A DNA stretch of 64,000 nt from UBA1433 sp964581565 (GCA_964581565.1 CAZOOZ010000001.1:372001-436000); one strand, 5' to 3'; shown: positions 16,367 through 26,396, counted from the first letter of the stretch. Translations and numbers: made by a program. Notes: a model not told the origin generated them from the sequence alone.

Positions 16367-16793
16367 TTTTACGAATTTAGAGATGGAGCCTGAGTTTTTA
16401 CACTACGCACAAAAAGCTGTACAGCTTATCTTAGGTACAGATACGACGAACTACGAGATCGGTCTGAATATTGTCGATGAAGAACAGATTCAAGCTCTCA
16501 ATGAAGAGTATCGCCATATTGACGCGCCTACAGATGTATTGAGTTTTGTTTTAAATGATAAGGATATGGCGCAGGAAGAAGGATTTGTTTACTTGGGCGA
16601 TGTGGTTATTTGCTTGAGTATTGCAAAAAAACAAGCCGAAGAATATAAGCACAGTCTTTTAAGAGAACTGGTTTATTTATTTGTCCATTCAATTTTGCAT
16701 ATGAAAGGCTATGACCATATGAACGATGAAGATAAGCAAAAAATGAGAGCGGAAGAAGAAAAAATCATGCAGGAATTATCAATTCTGCGATAA
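16341..16793 (+). CDS. ybeY: endoribonuclease YbeY (16S rRNA maturation)
   Basis: Zinc-dependent endonuclease YbeY, 150 residues. The catalytic metal motif H-x3-H-x5-H is visible as HSILHMKGYDH near residue 117, and the family segment APTDVLSF precedes it. It acts in 16S rRNA 3'-end processing and ribosome quality control. It starts 26 bases inside the pgpH frame (agagg upstream) and is followed after 22 bases by era, its usual functional neighbour. Confidence 0.94.
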   Translation: MEAKILTNNFTNLEMEPEFLHYAQKAVQLILGTDTTNYEIGLNIVDEEQIQALNEEYRHIDAPTDVLSFVLNDKDMAQEEGFVYLGDVVICLSIAKKQAEEYKHSLLRELVYLFVHSILHMKGYDHMNDEDKQKMRAEEEKIMQELSILR

Positions 16794-16815
16794 TTTTTAA
16801 AGGTATAGATATATA

Positions 16816-17721
16816 ATGAATGAAAATAGTTTTAAGTCAGGATTTATTGCGATCATCGGGAGAACAAATGTAGGCAAGAGCACTATTCTTAACAGTCTTC
16901 TCAATGAAAAACTGGTTATTATGTCTGATAAACCCCAAACGACACGGAATAATATCAGATGCATCTATACAGATGAAGAAGCACAGCTGATTTTTATTGA
17001 TACGCCCGGGCTGCACAAACCAAAAAATAAGCTAAGCAATATGATGGTGGATATGGTCTCAGGCAGCCTGTCGAGTACAGATATTGTGCTCTTTGTAGTA
17101 GAGCACGATATGCATATTGGGCGAACGGATAAAATCCTTTTGGAAAAACTCGCAAACGCGAACAAACCTGTTATTTTATTAATTAACAAAGCGGATAAAT
17201 TAAGGCAAGATGAAGTTTTATATAAAATAAATTTATATAAAGAATATTCATTTATAAATGAGATTCTGCCAATATCTGCGCTCACAGGCAAAAATATGGA
17301 GCTCATAATTCCACTGATTAAAAAATATCTGCCACAAGGGCCGATGTATTTTCCGGAGGACATGATTACAGATAAACCGGAGAAGTTTTTTATTGCCGAA
17401 TTAATACGTGAAAAAGCGCTTCAGCTATTAGAACAGGAAATCCCTCATGGTATCGGCGTGGAAATTATGAGCATGAAAGAACGAAAAGAAAAGGATATTA
17501 TTGATATAGAAGCAACTATTTACTGCGAAAGGAAATCGCATAAAAGTATTATCATCGGAAAAAACGGTTCAATGCTAAAAAATATAGGAACAAAAGCAAG
17601 AATGGATATCGAAAGATTTTTGGATACAAAAATAAATCTACAGCTTTGGGTTAAAGTGCAGCAGGAATGGCGTGACAGCAACCATGTTTTAAAAGATTTG
17701 GGTTATAAAGATGAGGTTTAA
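16816..17721 (+). CDS. era: GTPase Era
   Basis: Ribosome-assembly GTPase Era, 301 residues. G1 GRTNVGKST (Thr replaces the more common Pro), G3 DTPGLHKP, G4 NKAD and a C-terminal KH domain (IIIGKNGSMLKNIGTKAR, given as GKNGSMLKNIG) that binds the 3' end of 16S rRNA. Full length. Last gene of the yqfC-era group; tgt begins 5 bases later, so transcription likely continues. Confidence 0.96.
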   Translation: MNENSFKSGFIAIIGRTNVGKSTILNSLLNEKLVIMSDKPQTTRNNIRCIYTDEEAQLIFIDTPGLHKPKNKLSNMMVDMVSGSLSSTDIVLFVVEHDMHIGRTDKILLEKLANANKPVILLINKADKLRQDEVLYKINLYKEYSFINEILPISALTGKNMELIIPLIKKYLPQGPMYFPEDMITDKPEKFFIAELIREKALQLLEQEIPHGIGVEIMSMKERKEKDIIDIEATIYCERKSHKSIIIGKNGSMLKNIGTKARMDIERFLDTKINLQLWVKVQQEWRDSNHVLKDLGYKDEV

Positions 17722-17726
17722 AGTCA

Positions 17727-18833
17727 ATGTTTGAATATAAAGTCATCAAGGAGTGCAGCAAAACAAAGGCGCGCGTAGGCGTTTTAAGAACACCGCATGG
17801 GGATATTACAACGCCTGTTTTTATGCCTGTCGGCACACAGGCGACCGTAAAAGCGGTATTTACAGAGAGCCTGAAAGAAATGGGCGCACAAATCATTCTT
17901 GCCAATACATACCATCTTTATATGCGACCTACAAGCAAACTTATAAAAAAAGCCGGTGGTCTCCATAAATTTATGAATTGGGATAAGCCGATTCTAACAG
18001 ATAGCGGAGGTTACCAAGTCTTCAGTCTCGCGAATAGAAGAAAAATCACCGAGGAGGGGGTGCTTTTTTCAAGTCATCTCGATGGAAGCAAGCATTTTTT
18101 CACTCCCGAGAAAGCAATTGAAATTCAAAATGATTTGGGGGCGGATATCAGTATGGCTTTTGATGAATGTATACCGTATCCGGCAGATTATGATTATGCG
18201 CAAAAAAGCACTGATATCACGGTTTCTTGGGCAAAAAGATGTAAAGAAGCACATAAAAATACATGCCAGCAAGCTTTGTTTGGTATTGTTCAAGGAGGAA
18301 TGTATTCAGATCTTCGTGTCGATTGTGCAAAGCGGTTGATTGATTTAGATTTTCCAGGATATGCTTTGGGAGGACTCAGTGTCGGGGAGCCAAAAGAACT
18401 CATGTATGAGGTTATTGAAAATACAAAACCGCATATGCCGGAGGACAAGCCCCTTTATCTCATGGGTGTGGGAAGCATTGATTGTCTTTTGCAGGGAGTC
18501 ATCAGAGGCATTGACATGTTTGACTGCGTCATGCAGACACGTATGTCTCGGAATGGTGCGGCACTAACACAAAGCGGCAGGATCAATTTAAGAAATGCGC
18601 AGTATAAAGAAGATTTTACACCTATAGATCAGCAGTGCGATTGTTATGTATGTAAAAATTATTCAAGAGCCTATTTAAGACACTTGGTAAAGGCACAAGA
18701 AATTCTGGCTTCTATGCTCCTTGCATATCATAATTTATATTTTACAATTCAAATTATGGAGGGATTAAAAGAGGCGATTTTAAAGGACGATACACTTAAT
18801 TATATAAAAAAGTTTGATTTGACAAATAGGTAA
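17727..18833 (+). CDS. tgt: tRNA-guanine transglycosylase
   Basis: Enzyme exchanging G34 for preQ1 in GUN-anticodon tRNAs, 368 residues. Active-site Asp in TDSGGYQVFSL, second Asp in GIDMFDCVMQTR, LGGLSVGEP, and the zinc site CDCYVCKNYSRAYLRHL are all present. ATG 17727 lies 5 bases after era, with a weak ribosome site. The other queuosine gene, queA, is 2.3 kb downstream, so both late queuosine steps are in this window. Biosynthesis genes for preQ1 are not seen here. Confidence 0.95.
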   Translation: MFEYKVIKECSKTKARVGVLRTPHGDITTPVFMPVGTQATVKAVFTESLKEMGAQIILANTYHLYMRPTSKLIKKAGGLHKFMNWDKPILTDSGGYQVFSLANRRKITEEGVLFSSHLDGSKHFFTPEKAIEIQNDLGADISMAFDECIPYPADYDYAQKSTDITVSWAKRCKEAHKNTCQQALFGIVQGGMYSDLRVDCAKRLIDLDFPGYALGGLSVGEPKELMYEVIENTKPHMPEDKPLYLMGVGSIDCLLQGVIRGIDMFDCVMQTRMSRNGAALTQSGRINLRNAQYKEDFTPIDQQCDCYVCKNYSRAYLRHLVKAQEILASMLLAYHNLYFTIQIMEGLKEAILKDDTLNYIKKFDLTNR

Positions 18834-18880
18834 ATAGCGTTTAAAATATTAAAAGAATTTTTTATAAGAGGAGATAAAAT

Positions 18881-19393
18881 ATGATAGCTACGACGACCAC
18901 GACAACGACAGGTGGCTTAGCCAGTTTTCTTCCTATGATATTATTGCTGGGAGCATTTTTCTTAGTATATACAATTACGATGAGGCCGCAAAGAAAACAA
19001 TATAAAAATCTTCAGGCAAAGCGTGAAATGATGAAAAAAGGTGATAAAGTTGTAACAGCCGGTGGATTTCACGGCAAAGTTTTCTCGGTCAAAGACAACT
19101 ATGTCATCATTGAAGTACTCCCGGATAACGTAAAAATGAAGATCAACAAAGCGTCAATATCGGAAGTTGAACTTCGTGAAGTACCAACAAAGAAAAACGA
19201 TGAGATTGAAGATAATGAAGTTGAAGAAAACACGCAGGAAACGGCAGCACCTGTAAAAAAAGCTAATAGGAACGCAAAAGATTACTCCAAAAAAAGCAGA
19301 GCAAAAAAAGCAGAGCAAGAATCGGTAGCTAGTGAAGAAATTATAGATGCTGAAATTATCGAGGAAATCGAAGATACACCGGAAGAAAAATAA
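18881..19393 (+). CDS. yajC: preprotein translocase subunit YajC
   Basis: Small membrane subunit accessory to SecDF. One N-terminal membrane helix (about residues 12-35) is followed by the signature TMRPQRKQYKN and a KxGDKVVTAGGFHGKV domain. At 170 residues it is longer than usual (about 90-110): residues about 105-170 form a low-complexity acidic/Lys tail. ATG 18881 has agaggag upstream. The tgt-yajC order is widely conserved. Terminated at 19402. Confidence 0.9.
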   Translation: MIATTTTTTTGGLASFLPMILLLGAFFLVYTITMRPQRKQYKNLQAKREMMKKGDKVVTAGGFHGKVFSVKDNYVIIEVLPDNVKMKINKASISEVELREVPTKKNDEIEDNEVEENTQETAAPVKKANRNAKDYSKKSRAKKAEQESVASEEIIDAEIIEEIEDTPEEK

Positions 19394-19401
19394 ATAAAAT
19401 A

Positions 19402-19440
19402 AACCTTTCGATCAATGGTAAATCGAAAGGTTCTTTTTTG
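19402..19440 (+). terminator. terminator after yajC
   Basis: Perfect 11-bp stem aacctttcgat (19402-19412) with atcgaaaggtt (19422-19432), followed by cttttttg. Confidence 0.9.
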
Positions 19441-19558
19441 TTTGCTTAATTATTATAATAATAAATTTGATATTTTTGTATCTTTCCAAAATGTTTGATT
19501 TTTTTCTTTAATTTAAAACATTTTTTTTATATAATGAAAAAATAGGAGTTCTAAGATT

Positions 19559-20155
19559 ATGTTTCATTACATTCAAGGATCATTACAAGAAATAGGGAGC
19601 GATTACGCAGTGCTTGATAATGGCGGCATCGGTTATAGGATGACCATTTCCAAAAACACGGCAATGGCGTTGCCTAGAATAAAATCAGACATTAAATTAT
19701 ATGTATATGCAAAGATAAAAGATGAAAATATTGTGTTTTACGGCTTTATAAATCACACTGAAAAGGAGCTCTACCTTGCGCTCACAAGTGTGTCGGGAGT
19801 AGGACCTAAAGCAGCGATGGCGATACTCAGCAGTAATACACAAGATAAAATCATGGAGGCCATACGCAGTAATGATGCAAAAATACTTAGTATGGCACCC
19901 GGGATCGGCATGAAAACGGCACAAAGGATTATTATTGATTTAAAAGATAAGTTTGGAGATTTTCAAGATTTTGAATTTGAAGGTTTCCCAACAAATAAGT
20001 TTACACAGGAAAAAAGCATTTGTATTGATGCATTGATTTCTTTGGGATATTCAAAATCAAAGGCTGCTGTGATGGTAGAGCATTCCTATATTGAAGAGGA
20101 GACAACCCAGAATAATATCCTTGCTGCTTTGGCATGCGCGGATACCGTTGTATAA
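19559..20155 (+). CDS. ruvA: Holliday junction branch migration protein RuvA
   Basis: DNA-binding subunit of the RuvAB branch-migration complex, 198 residues. The OB-fold N-terminus (YIQGSLQEIG, NGGIGYRM), two helix-hairpin-helix motifs (SVSGVGPKAAMAIL and MAPGIGMKTAQRIIIDLKDK, shortened) and a C-terminal UBA-like domain that contacts RuvB (ALISLGYSKSKA) are in order. aggag precedes ATG 19559. ruvB follows after 9 bases. No ruvC is present, as usual for Firmicutes, which use RecU (encoded at 44.7 kb). Confidence 0.96.
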   Translation: MFHYIQGSLQEIGSDYAVLDNGGIGYRMTISKNTAMALPRIKSDIKLYVYAKIKDENIVFYGFINHTEKELYLALTSVSGVGPKAAMAILSSNTQDKIMEAIRSNDAKILSMAPGIGMKTAQRIIIDLKDKFGDFQDFEFEGFPTNKFTQEKSICIDALISLGYSKSKAAVMVEHSYIEEETTQNNILAALACADTVV

Positions 20156-20164
20156 GAGGATGCT

Positions 20165-21181
20165 ATGGATAAAAGAAAAATTATTACATCATCAAAAACA
20201 GAAGTTGATATAGATACAGAAAAAACTCTTCGGCCCAGATTTTTAAGCGAATATGTCGGGCAAAATAAAATAAAAAATAATATGGAAGTCTTTATTTCCG
20301 CAGCAAAACAAAGGAAAGACACGTTGGATCATGTGCTTTTATACGGACCGCCCGGACTGGGAAAAACAACACTGGCATATATCATAGCGAATGAAATGAA
20401 TGTGGGTATTAAGGTGACATCAGGGCCAGCCATAGAAAAACCCGGTGATTTGGCAGCCATGCTTACAGGCATGAAAAAAGGGGATATTTTATTTATTGAT
20501 GAAATACATAGAATGAACAGAGTTGTTGAAGAAATTTTGTATCCGGCGCTCGAAGATTTTGCGCTTGATATCATTGTAGGAAAAGGTCCCGGTGCAAGAT
20601 CTATCAGATTGGATTTACCAGCTTTTACTTTAGTTGGTGCCACAACAAGGGCAGGACTGCTTTCTTCGCCGTTGCGTGATCGCTTTGGCGTGATGTGCCG
20701 TCTTGAGATGTATTTGCCGGAAGAGCTTAAAGATATTATCATACGTTCAGCAGATATTTTAGATGTAAAGATCACAGATAAAGGGGCATATGAACTTGCA
20801 AGGCGAAGCAGGGGAACACCAAGAATTGCCAATCGGATTTTAAAGAGGACAAGAGATTTCATTCAAGTTTTGAAAATGGATAAAATAGATGAGGATTCCG
20901 CTAGGCAAGCACTCAGCTTTTTGGAAGTGGATGAGAAAGGCCTGGATAATAATGACAGGAGAATGCTTCATGTGCTTATTCGCTCTTTTAGGGGCGGGCC
21001 TGTCGGTATTGATACATTGGCAGCGGCAATCGGTGAGGAAAAAGATAATATTGAAGATGTGTATGAACCATACTTAATTCAAATAGGATTTATTCAGAGA
21101 ACGCCGCGCGGCAGAGTGGCAACGCCACACGCATATGAACATCTGGGCATATCCTATAATGAGAGTAACGCAAATATATGA
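20165..21181 (+). CDS. ruvB: Holliday junction branch migration ATPase RuvB
   Basis: AAA+ motor of RuvAB, 338 residues. Walker A GPPGLGKTTLA, Walker B LFIDEIHRM, sensor motif GATTRAGLL, arginine finger LRDRFG and a C-terminal winged helix (GFIQRTPRGRVAT). The stop overlaps the queA start by ATGA. Confidence 0.97.
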   Translation: MDKRKIITSSKTEVDIDTEKTLRPRFLSEYVGQNKIKNNMEVFISAAKQRKDTLDHVLLYGPPGLGKTTLAYIIANEMNVGIKVTSGPAIEKPGDLAAMLTGMKKGDILFIDEIHRMNRVVEEILYPALEDFALDIIVGKGPGARSIRLDLPAFTLVGATTRAGLLSSPLRDRFGVMCRLEMYLPEELKDIIIRSADILDVKITDKGAYELARRSRGTPRIANRILKRTRDFIQVLKMDKIDEDSARQALSFLEVDEKGLDNNDRRMLHVLIRSFRGGPVGIDTLAAAIGEEKDNIEDVYEPYLIQIGFIQRTPRGRVATPHAYEHLGISYNESNANI

Positions 21182-22200
21182 GAACAGACGAATTTAATTA
21201 TGAACTTCCAAAGGAGATGATCGCACAATATCCTGCGCAAAAGCGGGATTATTCATCTCTTATGGTAATCAATAAAAAAACGGACGAGATAGAGCATAAA
21301 CATTTTTATGATATTATAGAGTATATAAACGAGGGTGATTGCTTGGTTTTTAATGATTCAAAAGTCATCCGCGCACGCCTGTATGGACAAAAAGTTACAG
21401 GCGCAAAGATTGAATTGCTTTTATTAAAAGACTTAGGAAATAATAATTGGCAGGGGCTTTTAAAACCGGCAAAGCGTCTCAAGGAAAATGATCTTGTTTA
21501 TTTTGATGATAAGGAGATCACGGCACGTGTGATAAATAAATCAAACGATGGGTTAGGCACGGTAGAATTCATTTGCGGCAGCAATGTATACGACAAGATC
21601 GAGCATATCGGTAAAATGCCGCTGCCGCCATATATAAAAGATAATGAAAAGTATTATGATAGATATCAAACAGTCTATGCAAAGAATATTGGCTCATCTG
21701 CGGCACCGACAGCAGGGCTGCATTTTACGGATGAGCTTATTGAAAAGCTGAAGCAAAAAGGTGTGAAAACAGCTTATGTTACGCTTCATGTGGGACTCGA
21801 TACATTTAGGCCGGTCAAGGCAGACGAACTGAGAGATCATAAAATGCATGCGGAACACTATCAAATCACAAAAGAAAATGCTCAATTGATCAATGAAGCA
21901 AAAAAGAACGGAAAAAGAATTATAGCCGTAGGGACTACTTCGATGAGGACACTTGAAGGATGCGCGAAAAAATATGGTAGGATTTTACCTGTCATTGATG
22001 ATACGGATATATTTATCTATCCGCCGTATGAATTTAAGGCAGTGGACTGTTTAATTACAAACTTCCATCTTCCAAAATCTACGCTATTGATGCTTGTATC
22101 GGCATTTTATAATAAAGATAAATTGCTTTGCGCCTATAAAACAGCTATTGAAAGAAATTATCGGTTTTTTAGTTTTGGAGATGCAATGCTTTTATATTAA
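21178..22200 (+). CDS. queA: S-adenosylmethionine:tRNA ribosyltransferase-isomerase
   Basis: Transfers and rearranges the ribosyl moiety of SAM onto preQ1-tRNA to give epoxyqueuosine, 340 residues. FNYELPKEMIAQYPA, GKMPLPPYI, GSSAAPTAGLHFT, TLHVGLDTFRPV and CLITNFHLPKSTLLMLV are classic blocks. It overlaps ruvB by 4 bases and pairs functionally with tgt upstream. Confidence 0.97.
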   Translation: MRTDEFNYELPKEMIAQYPAQKRDYSSLMVINKKTDEIEHKHFYDIIEYINEGDCLVFNDSKVIRARLYGQKVTGAKIELLLLKDLGNNNWQGLLKPAKRLKENDLVYFDDKEITARVINKSNDGLGTVEFICGSNVYDKIEHIGKMPLPPYIKDNEKYYDRYQTVYAKNIGSSAAPTAGLHFTDELIEKLKQKGVKTAYVTLHVGLDTFRPVKADELRDHKMHAEHYQITKENAQLINEAKKNGKRIIAVGTTSMRTLEGCAKKYGRILPVIDDTDIFIYPPYEFKAVDCLITNFHLPKSTLLMLVSAFYNKDKLLCAYKTAIERNYRFFSFGDAMLLY

Positions 22201-22250
22201 GTCTATATATTAATATATTAATTTATATAAAATAAAAAGGAGCATGAAAT

Positions 22251-23450
22251 ATGCAAACAATTAGAACAGCAAAAAATTTACAAACGATAACGCCTTCTAT
22301 GACGCTGGCCATTACGGCAAAATCAAAACAACTGCGCGCAGAAGGAAAAGATGTTATCGGCTTTGGCGCAGGCGAGCCTGATTTCGATACACCTCAGCCC
22401 ATTAAGCAAGCAGGCATTGATGCTATTAATGCCAACTTCACACGTTATACGGAAGTAAATGGCACAATGGCACTGCGAAAGCTCATTTGCAAAAAATTAA
22501 AAAATGAAAATAATTTGGAATATGAGCCGAAGAATATTATCGTAAACAGCGGGGCCAAACATAGTCTGTATCTTTCGCTCTGCGCTATTCTAAATCCAGG
22601 AGACGAAGTTATCATTCCTGTGCCTTATTGGGTAAGTTATCCAGAAATGGTAAAAATAGCAGGAGGAGTGCCTGTATATGTTGCAACAACTGCCGAAAGT
22701 GGGTTTAAACTTACAAAAGAGAATTTAAGTAAATCAAGAACTGAAAAGACAAAAGCGATAATGCTTAACTCGCCATCCAATCCCACGGGAAGTGTGTATA
22801 CAAAAGAAGAATTACAAGTAGTTGCCAAGTTTGCTGTTGATAATAATTTGTTTGTTATCTCTGATGAGATTTATGAGAGCATCATGTATGATGATGCAAA
22901 GCATATAAGCATTGCACAACTCGGAGAAGACATAAAGAAAAATACGATTTTAATAAATGGTCTTTCAAAAACTTACGCCATGACGGGCTGGAGAATAGGC
23001 TACACAGCAGCAGAGGAAGACATTATTAAAGCGATGAGCAGTATTCAGGGGCACACCGTATCACATCCGGCATCCATTGCGCAAAAAGCTGCCGAGGCGG
23101 CGTTTACCTTGGATAAATCTGTTGTGCATCAAATGCTGGAAGAATATGACAAGAGAAGGCAATATATGATGAAGTATATCGATGAAGAAATTCCGGATTT
23201 ATCTTATATTATGCCGCAAGGTGCATTTTATCTATATGTGGATGTTTCCAAAACATTCGGTAAAACATATAATGGTATAACAATTAACGGTGCGCTTGAT
23301 TTTGCAAGTACGCTGCTTGAGAATTACCTTGTAGCCGTGATACCGGGCGAAGGTTTTGGAACGAAAGAATATGTAAGGATTTCTTATGCTACTTCACTTG
23401 AGAATATTCAAACAGGACTTAAAAGAATTAAAGATTTTTTAAATCAATAA
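22251..23450 (+). CDS. class I PLP aminotransferase (aspartate aminotransferase type)
   Basis: Fold-type I aminotransferase of the AspC/AspB 1-beta group, 399 residues. GAGEPDFDTPQPI, NSPSNPTGSVYT, SDEIYE and the PLP-lysine motif NGLSKTYAMTGWRIGY are present, and FGTKEYVRISYA carries the substrate-carboxylate Arg. Aspartate is the likely amino donor, but other substrates are possible. aaaggag precedes ATG 22251. purB follows after 15 bases; aspartate is a co-substrate of purine synthesis, which may explain the pairing. Confidence 0.92.
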   Translation: MQTIRTAKNLQTITPSMTLAITAKSKQLRAEGKDVIGFGAGEPDFDTPQPIKQAGIDAINANFTRYTEVNGTMALRKLICKKLKNENNLEYEPKNIIVNSGAKHSLYLSLCAILNPGDEVIIPVPYWVSYPEMVKIAGGVPVYVATTAESGFKLTKENLSKSRTEKTKAIMLNSPSNPTGSVYTKEELQVVAKFAVDNNLFVISDEIYESIMYDDAKHISIAQLGEDIKKNTILINGLSKTYAMTGWRIGYTAAEEDIIKAMSSIQGHTVSHPASIAQKAAEAAFTLDKSVVHQMLEEYDKRRQYMMKYIDEEIPDLSYIMPQGAFYLYVDVSKTFGKTYNGITINGALDFASTLLENYLVAVIPGEGFGTKEYVRISYATSLENIQTGLKRIKDFLNQ

Positions 23451-23465
23451 TATATAGAGGTAAAA

Positions 23466-24893
23466 ATGACGAATCAATATTCAAATCCTTTAAGCGAACG
23501 TTATGCGTCAAAGGAAATGCTTGAAATATTTTCCGCAGACAATAAGTTTTCTACATGGAGGAAGCTTTGGATTGCACTCGCAAAAGCAGAAAAGAAATTG
23601 GGCATTGACATTACTGATGAACAAATTGCCCAAATGCAGGAAAATATTTATAATATTGACTACGAAAAGGCTGCAGAGTATGAAAAAAAATTCAAGCATG
23701 ATGTAATGGCACACGTCCATACATTTGGTGAAGCGGCACCGAAAGCAAAACCTATCATCCATTTAGGCGCGACAAGTGCTTTTGTGGGAGATAATGCGGA
23801 CTTAATTATTTATTATGAAGCATTGACTTTGATTTATCAAAAATCACTGATATTGATAGATAAAATAAAAGATTTCTCGCTCCAATATGCTTACCTGCCT
23901 ACGCTTGGTTTCACACATTTTCAGCCCGCACAACTTACAACCGTAGGGAAGAGAGCCAGCCTTTGGCTCTACGATCTGGTGCTCGATGTAGAGATGCTTC
24001 GATTTACACTTCAAAGCTATAGACTCCGCGGCGTAAAGGGAACTACAGGTACGCAGGCAAGCTTTATGAGCCTGTTTGACAACAATGAGGAAAAGGTTGT
24101 ACAGCTCGATCAACTGGTATGCGAGGAAATGGGTTTTGAGAGAACATACAGTGTTACGGGACAAACCTATCCGCGAAAAGCGGACAGCAGAATCATCAAT
24201 TGTTTGAGTGATATTGCTCAGTCTCTTCATAAATGTGCCACAGACTTAAGGCTTTTGCAGCATTTAAAAGAAGTGGAAGAGCCCTTTGGGAAAAGTCAGA
24301 TAGGTTCTTCGGCCATGGCATATAAAAGAAACCCTATGAAATGTGAACGCATTTGCTCAATTGCGCGTTATATCATCATCAATGCGTTGAACCCGGCAAT
24401 GACTTCTTCGGTGCAATGGTTTGAACGCACCTTAGATGATAGCGCTAACAGACGTATCTGTATTCCGGAATCTTTTCTGGCGGCAGATGCGATCATAGAG
24501 CTTGCAATCAATGTATTTTCGGGGGTTGTTGTTAATGAGAAAGTCATTGAAAAACATATCATGCAGGAGCTTCCTTTTATGCTTACGGAAAATATTATTA
24601 TGGAAAGCGTGAAAAATGGGGCAGACAGACAAGAACTGCATGAAAGAATTCGTATCTTGAGTATGCGGGCGGCAGAGCAGGTAAAAGTATACGGAAAAGA
24701 TAACGATTTGCTAAGTCGTATTGCCGATGATGAAATGTTTTCACTTTCGTTAAAGCAGCTTAAAGAAATCGCGCTTCCCGAAAAATATACAGGCCGGGCA
24801 ACGGGCCAAGTAAGGGATTTTATACAAAAAGAAGTCATACCGCTCTTAGATGAATTGAAAAAAGATATTAAAATAACAGAAACAAAATTCTAA
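23466..24893 (+). CDS. purB: adenylosuccinate lyase
   Basis: Fumarase/aspartase-superfamily lyase acting twice in purine synthesis (SAICAR to AICAR, adenylosuccinate to AMP), 475 residues, typical for the longer PurB group. VMAHVHTFGEAAP, GATSAFVGDNADL, LGFTHFQPAQ, TGTQASF and the signature SSAMAYKRNP (Ala in place of the common Pro) are visible. Closed by a strong terminator. Confidence 0.95.
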   Translation: MTNQYSNPLSERYASKEMLEIFSADNKFSTWRKLWIALAKAEKKLGIDITDEQIAQMQENIYNIDYEKAAEYEKKFKHDVMAHVHTFGEAAPKAKPIIHLGATSAFVGDNADLIIYYEALTLIYQKSLILIDKIKDFSLQYAYLPTLGFTHFQPAQLTTVGKRASLWLYDLVLDVEMLRFTLQSYRLRGVKGTTGTQASFMSLFDNNEEKVVQLDQLVCEEMGFERTYSVTGQTYPRKADSRIINCLSDIAQSLHKCATDLRLLQHLKEVEEPFGKSQIGSSAMAYKRNPMKCERICSIARYIIINALNPAMTSSVQWFERTLDDSANRRICIPESFLAADAIIELAINVFSGVVVNEKVIEKHIMQELPFMLTENIIMESVKNGADRQELHERIRILSMRAAEQVKVYGKDNDLLSRIADDEMFSLSLKQLKEIALPEKYTGRATGQVRDFIQKEVIPLLDELKKDIKITETKF

Positions 24894-24922
24894 AAAAATC
24901 CGCATTTGATATGCGGATTTTT
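24894..24922 (+). terminator. terminator after purB
   Basis: Perfect 12-bp stem aaaaatccgcat (24894-24905) with atgcggattttt (24911-24922). Confidence 0.9.
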
Positions 24923-24981
24923 TAATGAGATGAGCAGTTGCATAAATCACTTAAAATGGCAAAAATTTAATTGCCTTTTTA

Positions 24982-25010
24982 TTGCATAATAATATAAATT
25001 TTGCTAAAAT
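24982..25010 (+). promoter_or_regulatory. promoter of uraA-upp
   Basis: TTGCAT (24982-24987), 17-base spacer, TAAAAT (25005-25010). No PyrR-type attenuator hairpins are obvious in the 36-base leader. Confidence 0.6.
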
Positions 25011-25046
25011 GATAAAAATGTTTGCATTTTGAGAGGTATATTACAG

Positions 25047-26396
25047 ATGGATAATTCAAAACTACAAAGTAATTATTACGACACAAAATTAGGGGTGAAA
25101 GGATATGTTTTAGGTATTCAGCATTTATTCGCAATGTTTGGTGCAACGATTTTAGTCCCATTGATAACAGGCCTAAACCCGGCAGTAGCATTAGTCACAG
25201 CAGGAATCGGAACATTGTTATTTCATTTAATAACAAAAGGTAAGGTTCCTGTTTTTTTGGGTTCAAGCTTTGCATTTATGGGTGCGATTTCGGCCGTAAC
25301 AGGAGTGACGACCGAGATGGGTTCGACCCCTGAGGGAATTGCGTTGGCACAGGGAGGTATCATCTTTGCCGGTGCTGTTTATTTTATCTTTGCTATCTTA
25401 GCTTATTTTTTAGGCGCGGAAAGATTACGTAAATATTTTCCGCCTGTTGTAACAGGCCCGATTATTATGGTCATTGGGACCATGTATGCCAGCAGTGTGG
25501 CACTTAGTGATGCAATGGGAACAGGAACGACCAATTCGGTTGGCATTTCGCTTATTGTCGCCTTCTGCGTTGTTTTAATAATTGTTTTAACATCAATTAT
25601 TAAAAAAGGATTTTTTAAGCTCGTGCCTATTCTTTTGGGAATGGTAGGCGGATATATTATTTGCCTTATCTTAAAAGCTGTTGGTGTATTTGATATGAGT
25701 TTTACGGCTGTTGCAAATGCATCCTGGGTGAATATTCCCTATGTTTCAGAAGGGTTCATGAGCCTGCCGAAATTTGACTGGATGGTCATACTCTCGATTG
25801 CTCCGATTGCGCTGGTCACATTTATGGAACATGTCGGCGATATCACAGCAAATGGAGCTGTTGTAGGTAAAGATTTTTTCAAAGATCCCGGATTACACAG
25901 GACACTGCTTGGTGACGGATTCGCCACACTCGTAGCAGGTTTCTTCGGCGGACCGCCAAACACAACTTATTCCGAAAATACCGGTGTTTTGGCAACGACC
26001 AAAAATTATAATCCTAAAATTCTTCGTGTAGCCGCTATATTTGCGATCATTTTAGGATTTTTCGGAAAATTCGGAGCAGTATTACAAACAATACCGAATG
26101 CTGTTCGCGGCGGAGCTGAAATTATTTTATTTGGGATGATTGCTGCTGTCGGGATTCAAACACTCGCAAAAGCAAAAATAGATTTCACACATTCGCGCAA
26201 CATGATCATTGTAGCATTAATACTAATCTTAGGGCTTGGTATTTCCGGAATGGGCGGAATCAGCATAGCCATAGGTGACGGGAACACTATTACATTATCC
26301 GGCTTGTTTATTGCCACGGTAATCGGCGTTATAGCAAATGCAGTGCTGCCCGCCGAAAACAAAAAAGAAAACACAGAGGAAAAAAATGAACAATAA
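25047..26396 (+). CDS. uraA: uracil permease (NCS2 family)
   Basis: Proton-coupled uracil uptake protein of the NCS2/UraA family, 449 residues, about 14 hydrophobic segments. LGIQHLFAMFGATILVPLITG, shortened to QHLFAMFGATILVP, is the family opening; the later GGPPNTTYSENTGV and central ALVTFMEHVGD carry the substrate-binding Glu positions. The ATG at 25047 (gagagg upstream) is preferred over a TTG 18 bases earlier. It overlaps upp by 11 bases. Confidence 0.93.
   Translation: MDNSKLQSNYYDTKLGVKGYVLGIQHLFAMFGATILVPLITGLNPAVALVTAGIGTLLFHLITKGKVPVFLGSSFAFMGAISAVTGVTTEMGSTPEGIALAQGGIIFAGAVYFIFAILAYFLGAERLRKYFPPVVTGPIIMVIGTMYASSVALSDAMGTGTTNSVGISLIVAFCVVLIIVLTSIIKKGFFKLVPILLGMVGGYIICLILKAVGVFDMSFTAVANASWVNIPYVSEGFMSLPKFDWMVILSIAPIALVTFMEHVGDITANGAVVGKDFFKDPGLHRTLLGDGFATLVAGFFGGPPNTTYSENTGVLATTKNYNPKILRVAAIFAIILGFFGKFGAVLQTIPNAVRGGAEIILFGMIAAVGIQTLAKAKIDFTHSRNMIIVALILILGLGISGMGGISIAIGDGNTITLSGLFIATVIGVIANAVLPAENKKENTEEKNEQ

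Noticed and set aside
20329..20862. Minus-strand open frame of 177 codons inside ruvB
   Set aside because: Antisense to a fully conserved RuvB coding sequence; low-complexity translation with no homology pattern.
24368..24838. Minus-strand open frame of 156 codons inside purB
   Set aside because: Antisense shadow of a conserved enzyme; serine-rich translation typical of reversed frames in AT-rich genes.
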